A stretch of DNA of 64,000 nt from Betaproteobacteria bacterium (GTDB lineage Bacteria > Pseudomonadota > Gammaproteobacteria > Burkholderiales > Ga0077523), in the NCBI GenBank assembly GCA_016713305.1, contig JADJPK010000007.1:248001-312000 (forward strand). Direction: 5' to 3'. The notes under the pieces are model-generated. The model had not been told where the DNA came from. It did no database searches and saw only the letters and a program-made list of their open reading frames with translations. The position numbers were made by a program, and so were the translations under genes. The stretch's first letter is position 1. Each line of letters begins with the position of its first letter. Positions 10,647-18,769 of the stretch are shown here, piece after piece.

Positions 10647-12374
10647 TTGAACGCCACGTTGTCCACGCCACCCAAGACCGTTTCTCGACGGGACCGCATC
10701 TTCCTGACGCCGGTGATCTTCACCGGTACGCTGCTGCTGTTGCATGGGCTGACGTTGCTTGCCAGCTGGAGGGCCGTTTCCGATAGCCAGACGGCTCTTC
10801 TGCCGTCGCTTGCCTGCGCAGCCGCGTTGGTCGTGGGAGGCGGTTACCTGTGGTGGATCCGCCGTTCGTTGACGGCCCCGCTGACCGCCCTGAGCGAACA
10901 CGTGCGCACTCTGAGCCAGGCGCGGGGCGATCTGTCCCGGCCGGTTCCCGAGGTGGGAGGATCGGCGCTCGAGCCGCTGGCCGAGGGCGTGACTGCGCTG
11001 CAGCAGCAGATCCGGACGATGGTCACCGACACGCGGCAGATGAGCGTCAGCATCGCCATCGGGGCATGCCGCATGTCGAAGCTCATGCAGGGGACGGCGG
11101 ACAGCGCGCGCGGCCAGGGCCAGCTGACCGAGGTGATCTTCGAATCGAGCAACGAGGTGAGCGGTGCGATGGCCACGGTCAATCAGCACGCCCGGTCCAT
11201 CGCCGGTTCGACGAGCACGAACCTCGAGGCGGCGCGGCACTCCTATGACGAGCTTCTGGGCGTGGTGGAATGCATCCAGGGCATCGGCGATCGGCTCAGC
11301 GCCTTCAACGGCACCGTGCAGGAATTGGCGACCACCTCCCGTTCCATACGCGACATCGGCGCGCTGATCAACGACATTTCCGATCAGACAAACCTCCTGG
11401 CCCTCAATGCGGCCATCGAAGCGGCCAGAGCCGGCGAGGTGGGACGAGGATTCGCGGTGGTTGCGGACGAAGTCCGGAAGCTCGCTGAAAAGGTCAAGTC
11501 CGCCACGGGCGTGATCGCGGAATCCACGTCCAACATGATCGACCTCGTGGAGAACACGCTCGTCGAGACGGGCAAGATCAACGACGACGCACAGGAGACC
11601 CGGCGCGTCGTCGAGAAGTCGTCACAGAACTTCGAGACCATGGTGCGCGACTTCAACACCATGAGCGGCCAGCTCGAGGAGATCACGGGGGCGATCGTCC
11701 AGTTGGACGGCACCAATCAGGATGTTCACTCGAAGGTGAGGGACATCCATGGGCTGTCGCGGGAAGTGACGCGACAGATGACCGATTCGCTCACGCAGTC
11801 GCGGGAGCTGCGGGATGCCACCGAGCGCGTCCAGGGTCTCGTGGCCAGATTCAGGCTGGGATCCAGTTCGTTCGACCGGATTTTCGACATCACGTCGAAC
11901 TACCGGGACCGCATCGAGTCGTGGCTCGCGAAGGAATCCGAGTCGGGCCTCGATCTGTTCGACACGCAGTACCGCCAGATCCTCGACAGCGACCCGCCAC
12001 GTTTCCACACGAACTACGACGAGCGCATCGAGACGGGGCTGCGGCGTTATCTCGACGAGGTGCTGAGCGAGATGGAAGGGCTGCGCTACAGCTTCTGCGT
12101 GGATCGCAACGGGTACACGCCTTCGCACAACACGAAGTTTTCCAGGCCGCTCACGGGCGACCGGGCGCAAGACCTTCTGCACAGCCGGGTGAAGCGCAAG
12201 TTCGACGATGACACCGGGCTTCGCGCTGCGCGCAACGAAGCCGACTCGCTGCTGCAGTCCTACATGCGGGACACCGGCGAACTCCTCGACGATCTGTCGA
12301 TGCCCATCCGTATCCAGGGCCGGCACTGGGGTGCGCTGCGCGTGGGCTTCGACCCCGCGCTGCTGCTGAAATAG
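10647..12374 (+). CDS. Methyl-accepting chemotaxis protein with C-terminal sensor-like domain (paralogue 1)
   Basis: Start chosen at TTG 10647 because GGAGG lies 6 bases before it; a longer ATG-initiated frame begins at 10593 without a ribosome site. 575 aa. Two membrane spans (about 19-40 and 53-70) are separated by only a dozen residues, so there is essentially no periplasmic sensor. A HAMP-like linker follows, then the signalling hairpin with the invariant tip region (NAAIEAARAGEVGRGFAVV and VADEVRKLAEKVK). Beyond it is a ~170-residue domain from about FDRIFDITSNY to the end, with CVDRNGYTPSHN and GRHWGALRVGFDP, resembling Cache/PAS-like sensors. Sensing is thus probably cytoplasmic. The same layout and motifs recur in the chemoreceptor at 16605-18293. 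Confidence 0.92.
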   Translation: MNATLSTPPKTVSRRDRIFLTPVIFTGTLLLLHGLTLLASWRAVSDSQTALLPSLACAAALVVGGGYLWWIRRSLTAPLTALSEHVRTLSQARGDLSRPVPEVGGSALEPLAEGVTALQQQIRTMVTDTRQMSVSIAIGACRMSKLMQGTADSARGQGQLTEVIFESSNEVSGAMATVNQHARSIAGSTSTNLEAARHSYDELLGVVECIQGIGDRLSAFNGTVQELATTSRSIRDIGALINDISDQTNLLALNAAIEAARAGEVGRGFAVVADEVRKLAEKVKSATGVIAESTSNMIDLVENTLVETGKINDDAQETRRVVEKSSQNFETMVRDFNTMSGQLEEITGAIVQLDGTNQDVHSKVRDIHGLSREVTRQMTDSLTQSRELRDATERVQGLVARFRLGSSSFDRIFDITSNYRDRIESWLAKESESGLDLFDTQYRQILDSDPPRFHTNYDERIETGLRRYLDEVLSEMEGLRYSFCVDRNGYTPSHNTKFSRPLTGDRAQDLLHSRVKRKFDDDTGLRAARNEADSLLQSYMRDTGELLDDLSMPIRIQGRHWGALRVGFDPALLLK

Positions 12375-12397
12375 ATGCGCCGCAGACCGCGACCGTT

Positions 12398-12419
12398 CCG
12401 GACTGGAGTTCAGTCCCGG
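12398..12419. terminator. Hairpin between convergent genes
   Basis: GGACTG-GAGTT-CAGTCC (12400-12405 and 12411-12416), flanked by CC and CGG, can fold at the meeting point of the rightward chemoreceptor and leftward protease genes. It has no T-tract, so it may only attenuate or protect 3' ends. It overlaps the protease stop codon. Confidence 0.35.
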
Positions 12420-13204
12420 CCGTAGGGTGAGCTGCCTTCCAATCGGAACAGTCGCGCGATGCAGACGAGGCCGAGCATTCCGCCGAGAACCGTGAGACCG
12501 AGGGCCGGCCAGGCGGTGGCGCCCAGGGTGTTCAACCGGGATATCTCCAGCACCGCGAAGTCGTAGAGGGCGTGACCGAGGGCCGGCCAAAGCAGTGACC
12601 GCGTGGCGATGGCCGCGAGCGCGAAGATGGCTCCCATCAACGTGGTGATGCACATCTGCAGGACCGCAAGGTGCAGGGGTTCTCCGGCCACGACGTTCAT
12701 CATGTGGAACGTCCCGAACAGGGCGGTCGAGATCAGGGCTCCGCGCTTCAGACCCAGGCGCCGGCACAGTGCGGCCATTACTACCCCCCGGAACAGCCAC
12801 TCCTCGTTGATGCCCACCAGAACGGTGGTTCCCAGCACCCGGAGAGAACGGTGCACGTCCGTTCCCACGTTCGCTGGCAGGCTGGAGCGCACGCTGAACC
12901 AGGCCCCCGCGGCGGCAATGAGCAGGATCAACAGGGGGAGCGCCCCGCTCGAGAATACGGGGGACGGGGCGTGTCAGCTGAGGTATCTGGCGGGAAACCA
13001 GGCGAGCGTAGCCACGAGAAGCAGCACGGCGACCTGAAGTTCCGTGGGAAAGTAGTGGAGGATGAACTCGGGGTCGGCGTACTTGTAGGGGGAACGGAGC
13101 GCACCCCAGACATAGAGCCCCAGCGCGGAGGCGGCGACCGCCAAGACACGCGGCAGGCTATCCAGGTGCCCTTGGCGCGGGACGTCGCGCACGGAAAGGG
13201 TCAC
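12410..13204 (-). CDS. CPBP-family intramembrane metalloprotease (CaaX protease-like), in-frame stop
   Basis: The GTG at 13202-13204 overlaps the stop of the upstream lipoprotein gene (GTGA), indicating coupling. The C-terminal part has the three ABI/CPBP motifs: NEEWLFRG (EExxxR), FGTFHM (FxxxH) and GHALYDF (HxxxD), in a multi-span membrane protein. The N-terminal part adds two membrane spans (LPRVLAVAASALGLYVWG and LQVAVLLLVATLAWF). Both parts lie in the same frame but are separated by a TGA at 12974-12976. Either a nonsense mutation or substitution error breaks the gene, or translation restarts downstream. CPBP proteases cleave within membranes or process prenylated proteins and peptides; the substrate here is unknown. 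Confidence 0.7.
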
Positions 13205-14052
13205 GATGTGCCCTGGTGCTTCTCGAACGTGTGGAGCTGGTCCTTCCGCAGCCGGTGGACGCCGAACATCAGCCCGCCCGTCGATGCGGGAAGAGAGACG
13301 TCTCCCTTGATGCGCACGATGATGTAGTCGCTGCCTTCCTCGATGAGGTCCGCGTCCTTGGCGCGAAGGAGAGAGGGAGGCATGAGTCCGACGGCGCGCC
13401 CACCCACCAGATGAAGGCTTCCGACGTCCGCCCGCACCCCGCTCGGGCGCAGCTGATTTCGTGCGCCGCGTTCCACGAGTTCCCTCAGCTGGATGGCGGC
13501 GGCCCGAAGCTCCGTCGCCAGGCGGTCCAGTACCTCGGCCGGCGGGTCTGCAATCTCGCCCGGAGAATAGGTGCCGGGCAGATGGATGAGATAGCGACCC
13601 ATCGTTTCGCCCGATTCCAGGTGTGCCACCAGCGTCACCCGGAAGCGGTCGTCCACGCACTCCTGCAGGAAGGCAAACGGCTGCAGAGGCAGACCGGCGT
13701 CGCCCTTGGCAAGGACGGGGCTGCCGTTCATGGCGTCGGCCACAATCCGGTAAGGATCGACGTGCCCATACTTCTTTTCGTACGCTGCGGCGGCGTGATC
13801 GTTGGCGGCGTTCTCCACCACATCGGCCACGAACGGTACGGGGACCAGCAGACCGACCGCACTTTCGTTGCGGATGAGGACATATTGCGAATGAGGCACC
13901 TTCGATGCCCTGTCCGGAATCTTCTTCGGCAAAGAGCGCTCGAGGTGAACGCCATCCCTCAGCGCATCTGCGAGGGGTCTGCTTTCCCGTATGGAAGGGC
14001 AACCGGAAAGAAGCAGGACCGCGGGGAGGAGGAGGAAAAGAACGCGCGTCAT
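13201..14052 (-). CDS. Uncharacterised lipoprotein
   Basis: Start placed at ATG 14050-14052 because it yields a clean lipoprotein signal (MTRVLFLLLPAVLLLSGC, Cys at about residue 18). 283 aa. The mature part has no family I recognise. It is hydrophilic, with segments such as SQYVLIRNESAVGLLVPVP and an ending DYIIVRIKGDVSLP with LMFGVHRLRK. No catalytic motif is visible. It is coupled by a four-base overlap to the membrane protease gene that follows, so the protease may process or work with it, which is inference only. Confidence 0.72.
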   Translation of the reverse strand: MTRVLFLLLPAVLLLSGCPSIRESRPLADALRDGVHLERSLPKKIPDRASKVPHSQYVLIRNESAVGLLVPVPFVADVVENAANDHAAAAYEKKYGHVDPYRIVADAMNGSPVLAKGDAGLPLQPFAFLQECVDDRFRVTLVAHLESGETMGRYLIHLPGTYSPGEIADPPAEVLDRLATELRAAAIQLRELVERGARNQLRPSGVRADVGSLHLVGGRAVGLMPPSLLRAKDADLIEEGSDYIIVRIKGDVSLPASTGGLMFGVHRLRKDQLHTFEKHQGTS

Positions 14053-14441
14053 GGTGGTTGCCCTGGAAAACATGCGGGGTGCGCCGACACCGCGGGTCGC
14101 CCGTATCGAGGCGCAAGTGCGCATGTCCGGCGATTTTGTCGGCAGGATGGTAGCAGAACCGTCCTGTCGGATATGCCAGTGGAAAGCCGGCGTCGGGTCG
14201 ACTGGACGGGCGCCGGCGAAGGATCCGGCCCGAGATGCCGTCAGCCTTTGTCGCGGGTCGGACCGTCCCGGCGTTCACCCCACGAGGAATGCTCGGAATC
14301 CCGCATAATCCGGCCTCACGCAACCATGGTTATCCATGGGGCAGGAGCGGCCGCTTCATCTACGGGCGGTCGATCGGGCCAGGGCCGGGTCACCGCGGTC
14401 TTCCGAGGCTCCTGCCCCCAACGACGAAGACAGGAGTCGCA
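14053..14441. other. Divergent intergenic region, lipoprotein versus quinone oxidoreductase
   Basis: 389 bases without a supported gene. The longer open frame entering qor from 14235 lacks a ribosome site. The notable sequence is CCATGG-TTAT-CCATGG (14324-14339), two palindromic hexamers four bases apart, and a CATAAT (14304-14309) that could be a -10 box but lacks a matching -35. Confidence 0.4.
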
Positions 14442-15413
14442 ATGCAACAAGCCATCATCTTGCGGGAACCCGGGCCGCCTTCGGTTCTGAAGGCCGAGTC
14501 CATCCAGGTCGGCGATCCCGGCCCGGGCCAGGCCAGGATCCGCCAGACCTGGATTGGCGTGAACTTCCACGACTGCTACGTGCGGTCGGGTCTCTACAAG
14601 ACGCTGCCACTGCCGGGAATTCCCGGTCTGGAGGGCGTGGGCGTGGTGGAATCGGTCGGGGCGGATGTCACCGGCGTGAAAGCGGGAGACCGCGTGAGCT
14701 ACCTCACGAACAAGTACGGAGGTTACGCGAGCGATCGCCTCATCGATGCAGACCTGCTGGTGAAATTGCCCGGCACCCTCGACGACCGGACGATCGCGGC
14801 GACCTTTCTGCGGGGCCTCACCGCGCTGATGCTCGTCGACGACGTGTTCGCGGTGAAGGCAGGACACACCGTGCTGGTGCATGCTGCCGCTGGCGGCGTG
14901 GGCCGGTACGTGTGCCAGCTCGCGAAGAACCGCGGTGCGATGGTGATCGGAACGGTGGGAAGCGAAGCGAAGGCGGAACTGGCGAAGAAGGCCGGGTGCG
15001 ATCACACCATCCTGTATCGCAGCGAGAACTTCGTGGAGCGTGTCCGCGAGATCACGGGTGGCAAGGGCGTGAATGTCGCGTACGACTCGGTCGGGAAGGA
15101 CACGTTCCAGGGATCCCTGGAGGCGCTGGCCATGCGCGGCCACCTCGTCAATTTCGGTCAGGCCTCCGGACCCATCGAACCTTTCCAGATCTCCCAGCTC
15201 TTCGGCAAGTCGAACACCGTGTCGCGACCGGCCGTCTTCCACTATTTCGTCGGAGAGGACCGGGAGAAGATGGCATCCCGTCTGTATGCCGCGCTGGAGA
15301 AGGGCGTCATGTCGGCGGATCTGGTGCACGAGTACGCGCTTGCCGATGCCGGGCAGGCCCACGCGGATCTCGAGGCGCGCAAGACCACCGGCGCAGTGCT
15401 GCTGAAGGTCTGA
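14442..15413 (+). CDS. NADPH:quinone oxidoreductase, zinc-independent MDR family
   Basis: Start ATG 14442 is preceded by AGGAGTCGCA. 323 aa, typical length. The N-terminal GroES-like fold includes IGVNFHDCYVRSGLY and GLEGVGVVESVG. The Rossmann domain carries AAAGGVGRYVCQLAK, the AxxGGVG nucleotide motif of quinone reductases that prefer NADPH. The structural and catalytic zinc cysteines of alcohol dehydrogenases are absent, which supports QOR over ADH. Reaction: one- or two-electron reduction of quinones with NADPH in the cytoplasm. The histone-deacetylase-like gene follows 53 bases later on the same strand and may be cotranscribed. Confidence 0.9.
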   Translation: MQQAIILREPGPPSVLKAESIQVGDPGPGQARIRQTWIGVNFHDCYVRSGLYKTLPLPGIPGLEGVGVVESVGADVTGVKAGDRVSYLTNKYGGYASDRLIDADLLVKLPGTLDDRTIAATFLRGLTALMLVDDVFAVKAGHTVLVHAAAGGVGRYVCQLAKNRGAMVIGTVGSEAKAELAKKAGCDHTILYRSENFVERVREITGGKGVNVAYDSVGKDTFQGSLEALAMRGHLVNFGQASGPIEPFQISQLFGKSNTVSRPAVFHYFVGEDREKMASRLYAALEKGVMSADLVHEYALADAGQAHADLEARKTTGAVLLKV

Positions 15414-15466
15414 CAGCCCCTTGCCTGGAGCGCCGCAGGCCGGCGCTCCCGCACTTCCCGAAGAGC

Positions 15467-16390
15467 ATGCACACCGCCTTCATCCGACACGACGATTGTT
15501 CGCGGCACGACATGGGACGGGGTCATCCAGAGTGTCCGGCCCGGCTCGGTGCGGTCGAAGACCAGCTCATTGCCTCCGGAATTCTTCCTGCTCTCGACGT
15601 GCACGACGCGCCGGTGGTGAGCCGCGAATGCCTGGAGCGCGTGCACGATCCTGCCTACCTGGATGCCCTCGAGGCATCGAGTCCCGGGCATGGCGTGGTG
15701 CACCTGGATCCCGACACCGCCATGAATGCCTACACCCTGCGCTCGGCGTGGCGGGCGGCAGGAGCGGCGGTGCTCGCGACCGATCTGGTGGCGGGCCGGC
15801 AGGCGCGCAACGCGTTCTGCAACGTGCGTCCTCCCGGGCACCACGCCCTGCGCGGACGCGCCATGGGCTTCTGCTTCATCAACAATGTCGCCGTGGCTGC
15901 CGCGCATGCGCTGGCGGCGCACGGGTTCGGCAAGGTGGCGATCGTGGATTTCGACGTCCACCACGGCAACGGCACCGAGGACATCTTCGCTCATGACCCG
16001 CGGGTGATGATGGTGTCGACCTTTCAGCATCCGTTCTACCCGTACAGCGGGATCGAAGGGCGTTCCGACACGATGGTGAACGTCCCGCTGCCTGCGTACA
16101 GCACCGGCCGGCAGTTCCGCCAGGTCGTGGACGAGGTCTGGATGACTGCCCTGGAGCGATTTGCCCCGGAGATGATCTTCATTTCTGCCGGGTTCGATGC
16201 CCATCGAGACGACGACATGGCTTCCCTGGGACTGGTCGAAGACGATTACGCGTGGGTCACGCGTCGCATCATGTCCGTGGCGGATGACCATGCCGGGGGC
16301 AGGATCGTGTCGATCCTGGAAGGCGGCTACGAGCTGCACGCTCTCGGCCGATCGGTGACCGCGCACATCCGGGCCCTGGCAGATCTCTGA
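15467..16390 (+). CDS. Histone deacetylase family (acetoin utilisation/acetylpolyamine amidohydrolase-like) enzyme
   Basis: 307 aa starting at ATG 15467. All arginase-deacetylase hallmarks are present: RPPGHHALRGRAMGFCFINN with the paired catalytic His, DFDVHHGNGTEDIF with zinc-binding Asp and His, SAGFDAHRDD with the third zinc ligand, and LEGGYEL near the end. Bacterial members deacetylate acetylpolyamines or other small amides, or act on acetyl-lysine; the substrate cannot be read from sequence. It follows the quinone oxidoreductase gene closely. Confidence 0.92.
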   Translation: MHTAFIRHDDCSRHDMGRGHPECPARLGAVEDQLIASGILPALDVHDAPVVSRECLERVHDPAYLDALEASSPGHGVVHLDPDTAMNAYTLRSAWRAAGAAVLATDLVAGRQARNAFCNVRPPGHHALRGRAMGFCFINNVAVAAAHALAAHGFGKVAIVDFDVHHGNGTEDIFAHDPRVMMVSTFQHPFYPYSGIEGRSDTMVNVPLPAYSTGRQFRQVVDEVWMTALERFAPEMIFISAGFDAHRDDDMASLGLVEDDYAWVTRRIMSVADDHAGGRIVSILEGGYELHALGRSVTAHIRALADL

Positions 16391-16446
16391 GGGATCGCGC
16401 GCCGTTCGCCGGCTGTTTTCTTGCCGAATCGTGCGATCCGGCCCGC

Positions 16447-16473
16447 TAAAGTTTGTCCCGCCGTCTCCGTTCT
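16447..16473 (+). promoter_or_regulatory. FliA (sigma-28) type promoter of chemoreceptor 2
   Basis: An exact TAAAGTTT (16447-16454) is followed after 11 bases by TCCGTTCT, which keeps the CCG core of GCCGATAA but not its right half. Position and spacing equal those of the site before chemoreceptor 1. The implied leader is about 125 nt and contains a palindrome CTCCGGT-C-ACCGGAG (16477-16491). Weaker than site 1, but the pairing with a paralogous gene supports it. Confidence 0.55.
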
Positions 16474-16604
16474 GCACTCCGGTCACCGGAGATCTTCCGT
16501 GCCGCCGAGCCTCTCGTTCGCGCTCGCGCTGCCCCGTCCGCGCTCCGTGGCTCATCAATGCGTCGGGCCGGGACGCATGCGAACGCCGTAAGAGGGGAAA
16601 GCTC

Positions 16605-18293
16605 ATGCAGCAAAGGGTTCAGCATCCGGATGGCGCGATGGGTGGCTTGCATGCCGCTCACCTGATCATGGCGCTTGTGCCGGTCCTGGTGACGGTCGCT
16701 CTGCACTGGTCGGGGGTGGGACCCGTATGGACGACGGCGGTCGGGCTGGCGGTCGCCTCGGGTTTCGGCGTGTTCGGATCGATGTGGATTGCCCGTTCCC
16801 ACGTGGGCCCCCGAGCCTCGCTCGACGAGGCGGTCGAGACGGCGTGCAGGACGGGCGACATGTCCGGATTGTCCGGCGCGCGGGGGGCGGGAGACTCGGC
16901 GGGACTGTCCAGGCTCGCGGATCGGATGGGGGCTTTCGTCGGGCTGGCTCGCAAGGGCGGCATCGACGTGGCGGCGGCCGCAGCGCGAATGACCAAGGAG
17001 ACGGATGCCGCCGCCGCTCAGGCCACCCTGCAGAAGGAGCTGTCGGACCGGATCTTCGATCAGAGCCAGCTCGTCACGGATGCCGTGGTGACCATGGGCC
17101 GCCAGGCCGAGGGCGTTGCGGAGAACACCACCCAGAACCTGGAGTCCGCGCGCGCTTCCTCGACTCAGCTGCGGGATGTCGCCGGACGCATGGAGACGGT
17201 GCGCAAGAGCATCGCGGCGTTCAAGGATACGGTTGCCCAGCTTTCCAACCATTCGCGATCCATCCGGGACATCGGTGTGCTGATCAACGACATCTCGGAT
17301 CAGACCAATCTTCTGGCGCTCAATGCGGCCATCGAGGCGGCGCGGGCCGGTGAAGTCGGCCGCGGTTTCGCCGTGGTGGCCGACGAGGTGCGCAAGCTGG
17401 CCGAGAAGGTGAAGTCGGCCACCGCCACCATCTCCAGCAGCACGGGGGAGATGATTCATCTGGTCGAAACCACCGCCGCGGACACCGACAAGATCCACGA
17501 CGACACGACCCGGACCGTGACCGTGGTGCGCGAATCGAGCGACAACTTCGAGCGCATGGTCGCCTCCTTCGAATCGATGCACGACGAACTGCAGGGGATG
17601 CTTCAGTCCATCGAGGCCGTTCGCGTGTCGAACGAGGCGATCCACATCAACGTGGGTCAGATCCACGACGCCAGCGCGGCAGTGACCTCGCACATGAAGG
17701 AAGCGCACTCGCGGTCCCGGGAAGTCCGCGGGGCGTCCGAGCGCATTCTGGAGCTGGGTTCGCAGTTCCGGCTCGGCGACACCGTATTCGACAGGATCAT
17801 GGGCAGGGCGCGCCAGTATCGCGACGACGTGCAGAACTATCTCGCGAGCCAGCAGGCGCAGGGGACGAACGTTTTCGACCGCAGTTACCAGCAGATACCC
17901 GGCAGCAATCCCGCGAAGTACCGCACGGCGTACGACCGGGCCTGCGAGACGGAGCTTCAGCGGCTCGGAGATGGCGTTGTCTCCGACCTCCAGGGCTGCC
18001 GGTTCGCGATATGCGTGGACGAGAACGGCTACGCGCCCACCCACAATCGCCAGTATTCGCAGGCACCGACCGGCGACCCGGCGAAGGATCTCGTGGCGAG
18101 CCGCGACAAGCGCATCTTCAACGACGACACCGCCATCAACGCCGCGCGGAGTCACGCGGAAAGCCTGCTCCAGACCTATCTGCGCGACACGGGCGAACTG
18201 CTGAACGACCTGTCGTTGCCGATCACGATCGGCGGAAGGCATTGGGGCGCCGTCCGCGTCGGTGTGGATCCTCCGGTGCTCCGGGGTGAATGA
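16605..18293 (+). CDS. Methyl-accepting chemotaxis protein with C-terminal sensor-like domain (paralogue 2)
   Basis: ATG 16605 follows AGAGGGGAAAGCTC. 562 aa. Two closely spaced membrane spans lie near residues 15-60 with a minimal external loop. The signalling domain contains DQTNLLALNAAIEAARAGEV and VVADEVRKLAEKVKSAT. The C-terminal ~160 residues (from FDRIMGRARQYRDDV) parallel those of the first chemoreceptor: CVDENGYAPTHN, an RDKRIFNDDTA segment and GRHWGAVRVGVDP. Because almost nothing is outside the cell, the C-terminal domain is the probable ligand or redox sensor. No obvious HAMP domain was seen. Confidence 0.92.
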   Translation: MQQRVQHPDGAMGGLHAAHLIMALVPVLVTVALHWSGVGPVWTTAVGLAVASGFGVFGSMWIARSHVGPRASLDEAVETACRTGDMSGLSGARGAGDSAGLSRLADRMGAFVGLARKGGIDVAAAAARMTKETDAAAAQATLQKELSDRIFDQSQLVTDAVVTMGRQAEGVAENTTQNLESARASSTQLRDVAGRMETVRKSIAAFKDTVAQLSNHSRSIRDIGVLINDISDQTNLLALNAAIEAARAGEVGRGFAVVADEVRKLAEKVKSATATISSSTGEMIHLVETTAADTDKIHDDTTRTVTVVRESSDNFERMVASFESMHDELQGMLQSIEAVRVSNEAIHINVGQIHDASAAVTSHMKEAHSRSREVRGASERILELGSQFRLGDTVFDRIMGRARQYRDDVQNYLASQQAQGTNVFDRSYQQIPGSNPAKYRTAYDRACETELQRLGDGVVSDLQGCRFAICVDENGYAPTHNRQYSQAPTGDPAKDLVASRDKRIFNDDTAINAARSHAESLLQTYLRDTGELLNDLSLPITIGGRHWGAVRVGVDPPVLRGE

Positions 18294-18314
18294 GGAAGGC
18301 GGCCGCGGGGGCCT

Positions 18315-18695
18315 TCAGGCGCGAGGCTCCACGATGAGGGCAGCCGCGACCCGGCGTCCTTCGGCCAGCAGGATGTTGTAAGTCCGGCAGGCGGCGTCGG
18401 TCTGCATGATCTCGACGCCGATGCGCTTCCGCGCCAGGCTCGCATAGGCGCTCGGATGCGGAAACCGGTGGCGGGCGCCCGTCCCCACCAGGACGATCTC
18501 CAGCGGTTCGTCGACCAGGCACTGCAGGGCCGTGGCATCGAGTGCTTCGATGGTCGGGACGGGCCACGGATCGATGATCCGGTCCGGAAAGACCACCAGG
18601 CTCGACCGGTGCATCTGTCCATTGACGGCCACGTAGCCGTCGCCCAGGCCGGTGAAGGCATTCCTGCCGTCGAACCGGTCGAGATGCAGTTTCAA
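18315..18695 (-). CDS. Mth938-like / DUF498 domain protein
   Basis: Start chosen at TTG 18693-18695, preceded by GGAGAG 7 bases upstream; the frame is open further but without a ribosome site. 126 aa. The sequence YVAVNGQMHRSSLVVFPDRI, then IVLVGTGARHRFPHPS and TDAACRTYNILLAEGRRVAA, is that of the small DUF498 family related to mitochondrial NDUFAF3. The molecular role in bacteria is unsettled. It is divergent from alaC with only 74 bases between starts. Confidence 0.8.
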   Translation of the reverse strand: MKLHLDRFDGRNAFTGLGDGYVAVNGQMHRSSLVVFPDRIIDPWPVPTIEALDATALQCLVDEPLEIVLVGTGARHRFPHPSAYASLARKRIGVEIMQTDAACRTYNILLAEGRRVAAALIVEPRA

Positions 18696-18710
18696 TTCAA
18701 TACTCTCCGT

Positions 18711-18739
18711 TTGCGGAACGTTCCCGCCCCCACTAAGAT
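18711..18739 (+). promoter_or_regulatory. Candidate sigma-70 promoter of the alaC-hom-thrC operon
   Basis: TTGCGG (18711-18716) and TAAGAT (18734-18739) are separated by exactly 17 bases and end about 30 bases before the alaC start. The match to consensus is moderate (3/6 and 4/6). It lies in the only sizeable gap before the operon. Confidence 0.4.
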
Positions 18740-18769
18740 TAACTTCTTTTCCCTGCACCGCCGCGGCCC

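Noticed and set aside
12974..12976. TGA as a selenocysteine or tryptophan codon
   Set aside because: No selenocysteine insertion hairpin is evident, and the surrounding genes use TGA as a stop repeatedly.
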